64,000 nt of DNA from Streptomyces sp. LHD-70. Lineage in GTDB: Bacteria > Actinomycetota > Actinomycetes > Streptomycetales > Streptomycetaceae. The translations under genes were made by a program, and so were the position numbers. The notes under the pieces were generated by a model that saw nothing but the letters and a program-made list of their open reading frames with translations, did not search any database and had not been told where the DNA came from. Location of the stretch: NCBI RefSeq assembly GCF_031157275.1, contig NZ_JAVIFW010000002.1, positions 62,001-126,000 on the forward strand. The letters run 5' to 3'. This document shows positions 15,830 to 24,504 of the stretch, piece by piece; positions within the stretch are counted from its first letter, which is position 1, and every line of letters starts with the position of its first letter.

Positions 15830-16462
15830 GTGGCAAGTGGCGCAACACCCCCAGAGGGTTCGTCTTCGGCCAACTGGTCATACGGCCCGGCCCAGGGCGG
15901 CCAGGGCGGCGACGGCACGCCCAACCGCTACAACTTCCCCTCCGCCCCCAGCCGTCGGCAGCAGCAGCCCTACGCACCGCCCCCGCAGCGCCACCAGCAG
16001 CCGTACGACCAGCAGCGGCCTCCGGCGCCGCGCGCCCCGTACGAGCAGCAGGCGTCGCCGCGCATCCAGCCCGTGCAGCCGCAGCCGCGCCCCGCGGAGC
16101 AGCAGCCGGCGGGGGGTGCGCACAACCCGCTCGTGCGTCCGTACGCCATGACGGGCGGACGCACCAGGCCGCGGTACCAGCTCGCCATCGAGGCGCTGGT
16201 GCACACCACGGCGCAGCCGCACCAGCTTCAGGGACAGCTCCCCGAGCACCAGCGGATCTGCAACCTGTGCCGGGAGATCAAGTCCGTCGCGGAGATCTCG
16301 GCACTGCTCTCCATCCCCCTCGGGGTGGCCCGGATCCTGGTCGCGGACCTCGCGGAAGCCGGACTCGTGGCCATCCACCAGCCCGGCGGCGACGAGAACG
16401 CCGGCGGACAGCCAGATGTGACACTGCTCGAAAGGGTGCTCAGTGGACTTCGCAAGCTCTAG
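15830..16462 (+). CDS. cvnC: Conservon CvnC: DUF742 protein (second conservon)
   Basis: 210 aa from GTG 15830, behind a strong GGAGGAGGAA. It has an ~85-residue Gln/Pro/Arg-rich disordered N-terminal extension absent from the first copy, then LVRPYAMTGGRTRPRYQLAIEALV, CREIKSVAEISALLSIPLGVARILV and a C terminus identical to that of the first CvnC. Its last 20 bp overlap cvnD. Confidence 0.92.
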   Translation: MASGATPPEGSSSANWSYGPAQGGQGGDGTPNRYNFPSAPSRRQQQPYAPPPQRHQQPYDQQRPPAPRAPYEQQASPRIQPVQPQPRPAEQQPAGGAHNPLVRPYAMTGGRTRPRYQLAIEALVHTTAQPHQLQGQLPEHQRICNLCREIKSVAEISALLSIPLGVARILVADLAEAGLVAIHQPGGDENAGGQPDVTLLERVLSGLRKL

Positions 16463-17024
16463 CGGCGGTGCAGCCCGCTCTACCACCAGCGCGAAAATCG
16501 TGGTGGCGGGCGGCTTCGGCGTGGGCAAGACCACGTTCGTCGGCGCCGTCTCGGAGATCAACCCGCTGCGCACGGAAGCCGTCATGACCTCGGCCTCGGC
16601 AGGCATCGACGACCTGACGCACACCGGCGACAAGACCACCACCACGGTGGCCATGGACTTCGGCCGCATCACCCTCGACCAGGACCTGATCCTGTACCTC
16701 TTCGGTACGCCCGGACAGGACCGCTTCTGGTTCATGTGGGACGACCTCGTACGCGGCGCCATCGGCGCCGTCGTGCTCGTTGACACGCGTCGCCTCGCGG
16801 ACTGCTTCCCGGCCGTGGACTACTTCGAGAACTCCGGCCTCCCGTTCGTCATCGCGCTCAACGGCTTCGACGGACACCAGCCCTACCAGCCCGACGAAGT
16901 CCGCGAAGCCCTCCAGATCGGCCCCGACACCCCCATCATCACCACCGACGCCCGCCACCGCGCGGACGCCAAGTCGGCGCTGATCACGCTGGTGGAGCAC
17001 GCGCTGATGGCCCGCCTCCGCTAG
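16443..17024 (+). CDS. cvnD: Conservon CvnD: small Ras-like GTPase (second conservon)
   Basis: 193 aa with the same P loop (GGFGVGKTT) and GTPGQ motif as the first CvnD and one amino-acid difference. DNA identity to the first copy is broken by only a few substitutions from the end of cvnC to codon ~177, then drops in the last codons. That pattern indicates recent gene conversion rather than simple selection on the protein. Confidence 0.94.
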   Translation: MDFASSSGGAARSTTSAKIVVAGGFGVGKTTFVGAVSEINPLRTEAVMTSASAGIDDLTHTGDKTTTTVAMDFGRITLDQDLILYLFGTPGQDRFWFMWDDLVRGAIGAVVLVDTRRLADCFPAVDYFENSGLPFVIALNGFDGHQPYQPDEVREALQIGPDTPIITTDARHRADAKSALITLVEHALMARLR

Positions 17025-17043
17025 CGCGTTTGTGGCATCTCCG

Positions 17044-17079
17044 GTCCCGCACCCCTGAGTTGGGGGTGCGGGACTTTTT
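17044..17079 (+). terminator. Rho-independent terminator of the second conservon
   Basis: A perfect 12-bp stem (17044-17055 with 17063-17074) followed by TTTTT, 19 nt after the cvnD stop. Confidence 0.92.
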
Positions 17080-17080
17080 G

Positions 17081-17284
17081 TTCCCCACCCCGCCCCTTCC
17101 CGAGAGCTTGCAGCGGCCGTCTTTCGGGTGCTGCGCCGTCGTGGCTGGTCGCGCCCCGCGGCGGAGCCGCAAATGTCACAGCCCCGCGCCCCTAGAAACC
17201 AGCCCCTCCGGCGTTTGAGGAGCGGGGGTCCGGGGGCTGGCCCCCGAAGCGCCGCAGGCTTTCGGGAAGGGGCGGGGTGGGGAA
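17081..17284. repeat. Intergenic repeat bounded by a perfect 23-bp inverted repeat
   Basis: 17081-17103 and 17262-17284 are exact reverse complements. The interior (17141-17230) is homologous, inverted, to 61730-61830 and shares the block CTCCTCAAACGCCGGAGGGG with 40609 and 44860. It carries no gene and fills the space between the converging conservon and accB-accE transcripts. Confidence 0.8.
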
Positions 17285-17290
17285 ACCAAA

Positions 17291-17329
17291 CAGCCCCCGC
17301 CCTCCCTGGCAAGGGGAAGACGGGGGCTG
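17291..17329 (-). terminator. Terminator of accB-accE
   Basis: CAGCCCCCG (17291-17299) and CGGGGGCTG (17321-17329) form a 9-bp stem with a 21-nt loop, 20 nt beyond the accE stop. Confidence 0.6.
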
Positions 17330-17349
17330 CCCGTAGGGAGTGGGAGGGC

Positions 17350-17553
17350 TCAGCCCTGCCAGCTGTGCGGCGCGCGGAAGCCCGGCGTGCGCTCCAGTCG
17401 GCGCCAGCCGGCCTTGGACCGGCCGCGGGCCGGGGCAACGGCAGCGGGCTGCGCGGCGGCGCGGGCCATCAGGACGGCGGTGATGGCCGCCAGCTCCTCC
17501 GGCTCCGCGTGGCCCTTCTCGACCCGCAGCAGGTGATCGGTGGGAGTGCTCAT
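17350..17553 (-). CDS. accE: Acyl-CoA carboxylase epsilon subunit
   Basis: 67 aa. It begins with the acidic/hydrophobic helix LLRVEKGHAEPEELAAITAVLMAR and ends with the conserved W-x-x-L-x(4)-F-x-x-PHSW block (WRRLERTPGFRAPHSW). This small subunit binds the carboxyltransferase AccB and stimulates the acetyl/propionyl-CoA carboxylase with the biotinylated alpha subunit encoded elsewhere. It lies 40 bp downstream of accB on the same strand, the known accB-accE order of Streptomyces. Confidence 0.93.
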   Translation of the reverse strand: MSTPTDHLLRVEKGHAEPEELAAITAVLMARAAAQPAAVAPARGRSKAGWRRLERTPGFRAPHSWQG

Positions 17554-17593
17554 GAGTTCGGGGTCTCCGTAACGTGTGAGGCGGGACGAAAAG

Positions 17594-19177
17594 TCACTGG
17601 GGCGGGTTGCCGTGCTTGCGGGACGGCAGGTCCGCGTGCTTGTTGCTGAGCATCGCGAGCGCGGCCACGAGGACCTCGCGGGTCTCGGCGGGGTCGATGA
17701 CGTCGTCGACGAGGCCGCGCTCGGCCGCGTAGTACGGGTGCATCAGCTCGGCCTTGTACTCCTTGACCATGCGCGCCCGCATCGTCTCCGGGTCCTCGGC
17801 CTCGGCGATCTGCCGCCGGAAAATCACGTTAGCGGCGCCTTCCGCACCCATCACCGCGATCTCGTTGGTCGGCCACGCATACGTCAGGTCGGCGCCGATG
17901 GACTGTGAGTCCATGACGATGTAAGCACCGCCGTACGCCTTCCGCAGGATGAGCGAGATCCGCGGCACCGTCGCGTTGCAGTACGCGTACAGCAGCTTCG
18001 CGCCGTGCCGGATGATGCCGCCGTGCTCCTGGTCCACGCCCGGCAGGAAGCCCGGAACATCGAGCAGCGTGACGATCGGGATGTTGAAGGCGTCGCACAT
18101 CTGCACGAAGCGCGCGGCCTTCTCCGAGGCCTCGATGTCGAGGACACCGGCGAGCGCCTGCGGCTGGTTGGCGACGATGCCGACGACCTGGCCGTCGAGG
18201 CGGGCCAGGGCGCAGACGATGTTGCGGGCCCAGCGCTCGTGGACCTCCAGGAAGTCGCCGTCGTCGACGAGTTCCTCGATGACCTTGTGCATGTCGTACG
18301 GCCGGTTGCCGTCCGCGGGGACCAGGTCGAGCAGGACGTCGGAGCGCCGGTCGGCGGGGTCGTCGCAGTGTGCGGTCGGGGGGTTCTCGCGATTGTTGGA
18401 CGGGAGCATCGACAGGAGGTAGCGGACCTCGGCGATGCAGGTCTCCTCGTCGTCGTACGCGAAGTGCGCGACGCCCGAGGTCTCCGCGTGGACGTCCGCG
18501 CCGCCCAGGCCGTTCTGCGTGATCTCCTCACCGGTGACGGCCTTCACGACGTCCGGGCCGGTGATGAACATCTGCGAGGTGTCCCGCACCATGAACACGA
18601 AGTCCGTCAGCGCCGGCGAGTAGGCGGCGCCGCCCGCGCACGGGCCGAGCATCACCGAGATCTGCGGGATCACACCCGAGGCCCTGGTGTTGCGCTGGAA
18701 GATCCCGCCGTAACCGGCGAGCGCGCTGACGCCCTCCTGGATACGGGCGCCCGCGCCGTCGTTGAGCGAGACCAGCGGCGCACCGGCCGCGATGGCCATG
18801 TCCATGATCTTGTGGATCTTCGTGGCGTGCGCCTCACCCAGCGCACCGCCGAAGATCCGGAAGTCGTGCGCGTACACGAAGACCGTCCGGCCCTCGACCG
18901 TGCCCCAACCGGTGATCACACCGTCCGTGTACGGCTTCTTGGCCTCCAGGCCGAAGCCGACCGCGCGGTGCCGGCGCAGCTGCTCGACCTCCTTGAACGA
19001 ACCCGGGTCGACCAGGAGCTCGATCCGCTCCCGGGCCGTCAGCTTGCCCTTGGCGTGCTGGGCGGCGGTGGCCTTCTCGCTGGGGCCGGCCAGCGCCTGG
19101 GCGCGGATCTCGTGCAGCTCGGCCACGCGGCCGCGGGCGTCTGCGGGCTCACCCGGGGTGTCGTCCAAAACGGTCAT
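17594..19177 (-). CDS. accB: Acyl-CoA carboxylase beta subunit (carboxyltransferase)
   Basis: A 527-aa crotonase-fold carboxyltransferase that moves CO2 from biotin to acetyl- or propionyl-CoA. Key segments are the N-domain oxyanion-hole region GAGARIQEGV (~141-150) and GPCAGGAAYSPALTDF, and the C-domain GGIIRHGAKLLYAY and KAYGGAYIVMDS. Ile at residue 420 (GGAYIVM) corresponds to the residue that gives AccB its acetyl-CoA acceptance, where PccB has Asp422. This supports AccB rather than PccB and a role in malonyl-CoA supply for fatty acids and polyketides. Confidence 0.96.
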   Translation of the reverse strand: MTVLDDTPGEPADARGRVAELHEIRAQALAGPSEKATAAQHAKGKLTARERIELLVDPGSFKEVEQLRRHRAVGFGLEAKKPYTDGVITGWGTVEGRTVFVYAHDFRIFGGALGEAHATKIHKIMDMAIAAGAPLVSLNDGAGARIQEGVSALAGYGGIFQRNTRASGVIPQISVMLGPCAGGAAYSPALTDFVFMVRDTSQMFITGPDVVKAVTGEEITQNGLGGADVHAETSGVAHFAYDDEETCIAEVRYLLSMLPSNNRENPPTAHCDDPADRRSDVLLDLVPADGNRPYDMHKVIEELVDDGDFLEVHERWARNIVCALARLDGQVVGIVANQPQALAGVLDIEASEKAARFVQMCDAFNIPIVTLLDVPGFLPGVDQEHGGIIRHGAKLLYAYCNATVPRISLILRKAYGGAYIVMDSQSIGADLTYAWPTNEIAVMGAEGAANVIFRRQIAEAEDPETMRARMVKEYKAELMHPYYAAERGLVDDVIDPAETREVLVAALAMLSNKHADLPSRKHGNPPQ

Positions 19178-19202
19178 GTAGCGACCTTACGAAGCCGACC
19201 AA

Positions 19203-19246
19203 GGAAAACGGGCCGTCGACTCCTCACAGTCTCCGGCCCGTTTTCC
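19203..19246 (-). terminator. Terminator between the lyase gene and accB
   Basis: A perfect 12-bp stem GGAAAACGGGCC/GGCCCGTTTTCC with a 20-nt loop. For leftward transcription it follows the PL8 lyase gene and precedes the accB start by 26 bp. Confidence 0.75.
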
Positions 19247-19351
19247 TGGTACCCCCGGACAGAACCCGGACAGGAACCCTCCGGTGTGCAGTTGAAGTGA
19301 CTGCTCAGGGGGGCGTCGGCTTGTGGTGATTCCACAAAAGCGCGGGATGGC

Positions 19352-21682
19352 TCAGCTGAGAGTCACCTCACAGCGGTGACCGCCGCCCGCCGTGCCCGGA
19401 GTGATCCGCAGCCTCAGTTCGCGCCCCGTGGAGAGCACCTCCACCGACGGATCGTGCGCGGTGACGCGGGCGACCCGGCGGCGCCAGACGAGCTCGAAGG
19501 GCCGCCCGGTGCGGGTCGGCTCGCTGACCGTGAGGCCGGCGGTGCGGCCGCGGCGGCGCAGCAGCACGCTGGCCGGCCCGGTCACGGTGAGGTCCCTCAC
19601 CGTACCGGGCGTCCAGAAGTTGGCTGCGGTCAGGCCGAGGGAGGGGACGGCGACGGCCTGGCGGGCGCTGTCGTTGGCGAGGGTCCGCAGCCAGCCGCGG
19701 TCGGCGGCGCGCTCCGCGAGCTCGCGCGGCCCGGCGCCGGGCATGAGGAGGTAGACGTACGAGGCGTCGGTGGGGTCGGTGCCGTGGTCGAGCCAGAGGG
19801 TCTGCCAGCGGCGGGTGCGGCGCTCCGTGGAGCTGGTCGTGTTGATGTCGGACCAGGCGCCCGTGCGGTCCTCGCGGAGCGTGCGCAGGCGTCCGCCGGA
19901 GGGCAGGACCCAGCCGCCGTGGCCCTCCAGATGGGCCCAACGGCTCCGTACCGTAAGGGAGTTGGAGCCGGACTCGCCGAGATTCCGGTTGTCGACGATC
20001 GTCTCCACGGGCGCGCCGTCGCGCGCCGTGATGCCCGCGCCGAGGCAGATCACCGCATCGGCCGCGCAGAACCAGGACTTGCGGGCCTCCAGGGTGGAGC
20101 CGAGTCCCTTCAGATGCTGGCCGACGGCCGCGAACTCGCCGTCGGTGACCCCGCCGACCCACTGCGCGTCGGGTTTCGGCTCGCCCCATTCGCCGCCCGC
20201 CTTGTCGGCAAGTCGTTTGGTGGACACGGTCGTTCCGGGCAGCCGGTAGAAGTCGACGGTCGGCCAGAACCAGTCGGTGTACTGGTCGGTCTTGCCCTCC
20301 GGGCCCCACCAATAGACCATGCCCGCGCCCGTGTGCCAGCCGCGCGGGTTCTCGCCGTTGCCGCACTCGTAGTACGAGATCCGCTCCGAGGCCATCGAGA
20401 TGTTCGCGGCCCAGCCGGGGCGGCGGTGCACGGACCGGTCCATGGACGTGAAAAGGCGGTGCGCGACCGGCTCGGGCGCGGCGGGTACGGGCGACGCCTG
20501 GACGGCGTGAAGGCGGGCCAGGTCGTCGGTGCCGAACTGGCGGCCCGTGAGGATCGGGATGACCGTGTCGCGCGCGATCCAGCCCTTGACCATGCCGTGC
20601 CAGCGATCCCGTTCGGCGGGGCTCGCGCCCTGGGCGAGCAGGGCGATCGCGGCGATCAGGGCGTGGCCGTGGAAGTGGTCGGAGCGCATCACCCGCCGGT
20701 CGTCGGATTTCAGGTAACCGCGGCTGATGGCACGGCCGTTGACGCTGTCCATCATCAGGCCGTCGTGGATGAGCGGCGCGAAGGCGTGCTCGACGCTGTC
20801 GAGGATGATCTGCCGCTTCGGGTCGGTCACCTCCCAGGTGGCCCCGGTGAGCAGCGCGAAGAGCCGCCCGAGCCCGTCCATCAGGACCTGCCCGTACGTA
20901 CCCGAGTACGCGACCCAGGTGTGCTGCACGAACGAGCCGTCGGCGTAGAGCCCGTCCCCCTTCGTGACGTACGGGAAGACCGGGGAGAGGGCATCGCGGG
21001 CGAGGGCGATCTTCTCGGGCTTCTTGCCGACGATGCCGCGCAGGGCGACCGAGCGGCACAGGTCGACGCGGTTGGCGCCGGTCGAGGTGCCGGTGTAGTC
21101 GCCGAGCATGCTGTCCGGGATGAAGTGGTCGACGGCCGCGCAGGCCGCCTCACGCTGGGCCTCGGTCAGCTCGTCGTAGAGCGTGGCGACGATGTCGAGG
21201 AGCAGGCGGGGGCTGCCGATCTGCCACTCCCACCAGTTGCCGTAGCGGGTGGTGGACGGGTTGTAGACGGTCACGGAGAGGTGGTCGAGGCCGCGCTTGA
21301 TGTCGGCGAGGAGGGTCTGGTCGCCCGTGAGTCCGGTGCCTTCCTGGGCGTACGCCCTGGTCATCGTCCAGAGACGGCTGTAGCTCTGGGTGATGCCGGC
21401 GGGCGGGTCGAAGGGGTGACCGGGCCAGAGGGAGTCGGCGGTGGGCGCCATGGTGCCGCGGAAGCCGCGGGCGAGTTCCCCGGTCTCCTTGAGGCGGGCG
21501 GCGAAGGGCTCGGCGGCCGGGTCGTAGCCGGTGCCGAGCTGGATGGTGAGCCAGCGGGCTCTGAGGGTGTCGTACTCGTCCTCGGCTGCCGCAGCCGGTC
21601 TCGCGGTTCCGAGCACCGTGAGCGCGGCCCCGGCGGCTGTGGCGCTCGTGGCTGTCAGGAACGTACGGCGTGTCGTCGGCAC
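19352..21682 (-). CDS. Secreted polysaccharide lyase family 8 (hyaluronate/chondroitin/xanthan lyase type)
   Basis: 776 aa from GTG 21682 (GGAGG 7 nt upstream). A Tat signal (TTRRTFLTATSATAAGAALTVLG, cut near ...RPAAA-AE) sends it out of the cell. The alpha/alpha-toroid domain carries the aromatic patch N149-W150-W151 and the catalytic set N204 (TGANRVD), H254 and Y263 (FVQHTWVAYSGTYG), plus an Arg in SVNGRAISRGY; beta-sandwich domains follow from ~380. PL8 enzymes cleave uronic-acid polysaccharides by beta-elimination. The substrate is not decidable by eye. No sugar-uptake genes are adjacent. Confidence 0.92.
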   Translation of the reverse strand: MPTTRRTFLTATSATAAGAALTVLGTARPAAAAEDEYDTLRARWLTIQLGTGYDPAAEPFAARLKETGELARGFRGTMAPTADSLWPGHPFDPPAGITQSYSRLWTMTRAYAQEGTGLTGDQTLLADIKRGLDHLSVTVYNPSTTRYGNWWEWQIGSPRLLLDIVATLYDELTEAQREAACAAVDHFIPDSMLGDYTGTSTGANRVDLCRSVALRGIVGKKPEKIALARDALSPVFPYVTKGDGLYADGSFVQHTWVAYSGTYGQVLMDGLGRLFALLTGATWEVTDPKRQIILDSVEHAFAPLIHDGLMMDSVNGRAISRGYLKSDDRRVMRSDHFHGHALIAAIALLAQGASPAERDRWHGMVKGWIARDTVIPILTGRQFGTDDLARLHAVQASPVPAAPEPVAHRLFTSMDRSVHRRPGWAANISMASERISYYECGNGENPRGWHTGAGMVYWWGPEGKTDQYTDWFWPTVDFYRLPGTTVSTKRLADKAGGEWGEPKPDAQWVGGVTDGEFAAVGQHLKGLGSTLEARKSWFCAADAVICLGAGITARDGAPVETIVDNRNLGESGSNSLTVRSRWAHLEGHGGWVLPSGGRLRTLREDRTGAWSDINTTSSTERRTRRWQTLWLDHGTDPTDASYVYLLMPGAGPRELAERAADRGWLRTLANDSARQAVAVPSLGLTAANFWTPGTVRDLTVTGPASVLLRRRGRTAGLTVSEPTRTGRPFELVWRRRVARVTAHDPSVEVLSTGRELRLRITPGTAGGGHRCEVTLS

Positions 21683-21909
21683 GTCTCAACCTCCGCAGTG
21701 GGTACAGGCGTTGCCCCGGTCGGCGTGGTCTATACCGTTACCGCCGCTGCGGCTCCCGACAAGGATTTCGACACGCCTGAATCCGGCCCGCGGGACCCGA
21801 CCTCCCCAAACTGTTGAAAGTTGAACTTCTCCGCGCTACAGTGAATCTCGTTGAACGTTAAACCTCCTGCTTCGGAGCCTCTCCGGAGCCGTCCCCCTCA
21901 GGAGCAGTC
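21683..21909. promoter_or_regulatory. Divergent promoter region, PL8 lyase / YceI gene
   Basis: 227 bp. Near the YceI gene three GTTGAA motifs occur in 21813-21860 (GTTGAAA, GTTGAAC, GTTGAACGTTAAAC), the last near-palindromic, beside the A/T-richest stretch. This is probably the yceI promoter with a MarR-like operator; the regulator is unknown. Confidence 0.4.
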
Positions 21910-22506
21910 ATGGGCATCTTCAGCCGCAAGAACGACACCGCCACCGTCCCCGCACAGGTCAGCCCCGAGCTGGCCGCGCTCACCGGCGAGTACACGATCG
22001 ACCCGTCGCACTCCTCGCTCGGCTTCACCGCCCGCCACGCGATGGTCACGAACGTCAAGGGCGCCTTCCTCGACTTCGAGGGCGGCCTGAGCCTCGACGG
22101 CTCGAACCCGGCCGCGTCCGCCGCGAGCCTCGACATCAAGATGGACAGCGTCGACACCGGTGCGCCGGACCGCGACGGCCACCTCAAGAGCGCCGACTTC
22201 TTCGACGTCGAGCAGTTCCCGGCGATGACCTTCCGCTCCACCTCGGCGGAGGCCCTCGGCGGCGACGACTACCGGATCACCGGCGACCTCACCATCAAGG
22301 GCGTCACCAAGCCGGTCACGATCGACCTGGAGTTCAACGGCTCGGCCACGGACCCGTTCGGCAACGAGCGCGTCGGCTTCGAGGGCAAGGCGGAGATCCT
22401 GCGCTCGGAGTGGGACCTGACCTGGAACGCCGCGCTCGAGACGGGCGGCGTGCTGATCTCGGACAAGATCAAGCTGAGCTTCGACATCTCGGCGATCAAG
22501 AAGTAA
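21910..22506 (+). CDS. YceI-family lipid-binding protein
   Basis: 198 aa with the YceI lipocalin-like barrel: GEYTIDPSHSSLGFTARHAMVTNVKGAF, LKSADFFDVEQFPAMTFRST, DLTIKGVTKPV and WNAALETGGVLISDKIKLSFDISA. Members bind isoprenoid-type lipids. There is no signal peptide here, so a cytoplasmic form is expected, with a short ~27-residue leader before the barrel. Its promoter faces the lyase gene and its terminator is shared with the converging YdeI gene. Confidence 0.88.
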   Translation: MGIFSRKNDTATVPAQVSPELAALTGEYTIDPSHSSLGFTARHAMVTNVKGAFLDFEGGLSLDGSNPAASAASLDIKMDSVDTGAPDRDGHLKSADFFDVEQFPAMTFRSTSAEALGGDDYRITGDLTIKGVTKPVTIDLEFNGSATDPFGNERVGFEGKAEILRSEWDLTWNAALETGGVLISDKIKLSFDISAIKK

Positions 22507-22553
22507 CCGTTCGCGAGGCCCGGGAGAACCCCGGGCACCCCTCCCCATGAGCT

Positions 22554-22590
22554 GCGCCCGCCCTCCGCTCCCCCGTCGGAGGGCGGGCGC
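22554..22590. terminator. Bidirectional terminator, YceI / YdeI
   Basis: A perfect 14-bp GC stem (22554-22567 with 22577-22590), 47 nt after the YceI gene and directly abutting the stop codon of the converging YdeI-like gene. Confidence 0.8.
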
Positions 22591-23139
22591 TCATGCCCCG
22601 AGCCGGGCCACCGCCGCCCGCAGCGCGGCCTCCCGCGCCTCGGCCGTACGCGCCTTCAGGAGCGGCAGCAGCACGAGATACGCGTCCGTCCGGCCGAGCT
22701 TCTCGTACGCCCGTCTCGCCTTCGGGTCCGCGTCGAGCGCCGCCGCGAGATCCTCCGGGACGGTGGCGTCCTTCTGCGAGGCGTACGCCGCGTCCCAGCG
22801 GCCGTCCGCCTTCGCCGCCTCGATCTCCGCGAGCCCCGGCTCCCGCATCCGGCCGTCGGCGATCAGCTCCGCGACCCTGCGCACGTTCACCTGCGACCAC
22901 ACGCTGCGCGCCCGTCTCGGCGTGATCTTCTGCAGGTAGTACACCGCGTCAACTCCCTTGCGCTGACCGGTGATCCAGCCCCAGCACAGCGCCGCGTCGT
23001 TCACCTCGGCCGCCGTCACCGACGCGATGCCCGAGCCCTTCTTGGCGACCTTCACCCAGATCCCCGCCTGCACGTCGTGATGCCGCTCCAGCCAGCCCTC
23101 CAGCCCGGCCAGGTCCACGAACTCCAAGGTCTCCGTCAT
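22591..23139 (-). CDS. YdeI/OmpD-associated family protein
   Basis: 182 aa from ATG 23139. It has the family pattern LEGWLERHHDVQAGIWVKVAKKGSG, VNDAALCWGWITGQRKGVDAVYYLQKITPRRARSVWSQVN and a C-terminal YEKLGRTDAYLVLLPLLKART. The family is widespread, with no secure biochemical role (bacteriocin-protection and stress links have been proposed). The start overlaps the stop of the upstream ATPase gene (ATGA), so the two are coupled. Confidence 0.82.
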   Translation of the reverse strand: MTETLEFVDLAGLEGWLERHHDVQAGIWVKVAKKGSGIASVTAAEVNDAALCWGWITGQRKGVDAVYYLQKITPRRARSVWSQVNVRRVAELIADGRMREPGLAEIEAAKADGRWDAAYASQKDATVPEDLAAALDADPKARRAYEKLGRTDAYLVLLPLLKARTAEAREAALRAAVARLGA

Positions 23140-23570
23140 ACGTTCGATCCTGCCACCGACCACTGACAGTCGCCCTCGAACTCACACCACACGACCTTGC
23201 CCGGCACGCGCTCCCCCACCCCCCAGCGGTCCGCGAGCGCCGCGACCAGCTGCAGCCCGCGCCCACCCTCGGCATCCGGCTCCGCGCCGGGCGTCCGCAC
23301 CTCGCCGTCGCCGCTGTCATGCACTTCGATGCGTACGGTGCGGTCGGGGCGGCGATCGATCCGCAGCAGATAGCCGCGCCCCGGCGGTACGCCGTGCAGC
23401 AGGGCGTTGGTGGCGAGTTCGCTCACGCAGAGCGCGATGTCGTCGGCGCGGGCGGTCACTTCCCAGTCCTTCAGCGCCCGGCGCGCGAACTCCCGCGCGG
23501 CGGGGACGGACCTGCGCTCCCGGCGGTAGAACGCCTCGCGGAGGGAGGGGAGTTGGGGTTGCTCGTTCAT
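23136..23570 (-). CDS. RsbW-like ATP-binding protein (HATPase)
   Basis: 144 aa. After REFARRALKDWEV come the N box (CVSELATNALLHGVPPGRGYLL), the G1 box (VEVHDSGDGEVRTP-type: IEVHDSGDG) and the G2 box (EGGRGLQLVAALADRWGV), ending in GKVVWCEFEG. This is the short anti-sigma/serine-kinase fold abundant in Streptomyces, often beside XRE/DUF397 genes, as here where the divergent gene is an XRE regulator. Its partner is unknown. Four-base overlap with the YdeI gene. Confidence 0.85.
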   Translation of the reverse strand: MNEQPQLPSLREAFYRRERRSVPAAREFARRALKDWEVTARADDIALCVSELATNALLHGVPPGRGYLLRIDRRPDRTVRIEVHDSGDGEVRTPGAEPDAEGGRGLQLVAALADRWGVGERVPGKVVWCEFEGDCQWSVAGSNV

Positions 23571-23618
23571 ACGGCGAATGTCACAGGGAGTGACTAAGCT
23601 CATCCAGTGAGTCAGCTC

Positions 23619-23635
23619 GTACAAGGCGTTTGTAC
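23619..23635. promoter_or_regulatory. Palindrome upstream of the XRE regulator
   Basis: GTACAA-GGCGT-TTGTAC, perfect 6-bp arms with a 5-nt spacer, 48 bp upstream of the XRE start in the divergent region. A plausible autoregulatory operator. Confidence 0.45.
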
Positions 23636-23682
23636 GGGCCGTGTACGGAGTCGTACGGCTCCACAGGGGGAAGGACGCGGCC

Positions 23683-24504
23683 ATGCACCCGGCGAAGAAG
23701 CCCAGGAAGAGCACCTCGTGGTGCGTGGTCGGCGCGCAGCTCGCCCATTTCCGCAAGCAGGCCAGACTTACGCAGTTCCAGTTGGCGGAGGAGATCGGCG
23801 TCCACGTCGACACGATCGCCTCGATCGAGCAGGGGCGCCGCGCGCTGCACATCGATCTGGCCACGCAGCTCGACGAATTCCTCGCGACTGGTGGGGTGTT
23901 GGCGATCGGGGCCAGCCATATGCCCACGCGGGAGCGGTTTCCGGCGTTCGCGCAGGACTTTATTGAGTACGAGCAGGAGGCGTTGACGCTGCTCTGGTAC
24001 GAGAACCAGGTCGTGCCGGGGTTGCTCCAGACCGAGGCGTACTCCCGAGCTGTGTTCTCGTGCCTCTATCCGCCCCTGGACGAGGAGGAGTTGGACGACT
24101 GGGTCACTGCACGCCTCGACCGCCAGAAGGTCTTCCAGCGCAAGCCACGCGTGATGGCCAACTTCCTGTTAGAGGAAGTGGTCCTGCACCGCCCCATCGG
24201 AGGCCGAGAGGTTCTGCGCGACCAGATTCGACACCTGCGGAAATGCGCCGAACTCCCTTTCCTCGGGCTGCAGATCATGCCGACCGACCGGGAACTCCAC
24301 GCCGGTCTGGCCGGGCCCATGGTGCTCCTGGAGACCCCTGATCACGATCAACTGGCGTACGTCGAAGGGCAGCTGGTGAGCTTCCTGCACGATGATCCAG
24401 ACAAGGTCAGTGTGCTCCAACAGAAGTATGGGATGCTGCGTTCGCAGGCCCTCTCTCCCACCGAGAGCATGCGCCTGCTGGACGATCTGCTTGGAGAGAC
24501 ATGA
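23683..24504 (+). CDS. XRE-family helix-turn-helix regulator (WhiJ/Scr1 type)
   Basis: 273 aa from ATG 23683 (AAGGA 8 nt upstream). The helix-turn-helix lies at ~15-60 (AHFRKQARLTQFQLAEEIGVHVDTIASIEQGRR); the rest is the Scr1-type domain with ENQVVPGLLQTEAYSRAVF, VLHRPIGG and LPFLGLQIMPTDRELHAGLAGPM. Such proteins pair with small DUF397 proteins and nearby ATPases in modules related to WhiJ/BldB that affect Streptomyces development. The DUF397 gene overlaps by 4 bp and the ATPase is divergent, so the full module is present. Confidence 0.9.
   Translation: MHPAKKPRKSTSWCVVGAQLAHFRKQARLTQFQLAEEIGVHVDTIASIEQGRRALHIDLATQLDEFLATGGVLAIGASHMPTRERFPAFAQDFIEYEQEALTLLWYENQVVPGLLQTEAYSRAVFSCLYPPLDEEELDDWVTARLDRQKVFQRKPRVMANFLLEEVVLHRPIGGREVLRDQIRHLRKCAELPFLGLQIMPTDRELHAGLAGPMVLLETPDHDQLAYVEGQLVSFLHDDPDKVSVLQQKYGMLRSQALSPTESMRLLDDLLGET

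Noticed and set aside
17081..17284. IS element or transposase remnant
   Set aside because: Inverted repeats are present, but there is no coding frame with transposase motifs; the element is too short and resembles a known type of intergenic repeat.
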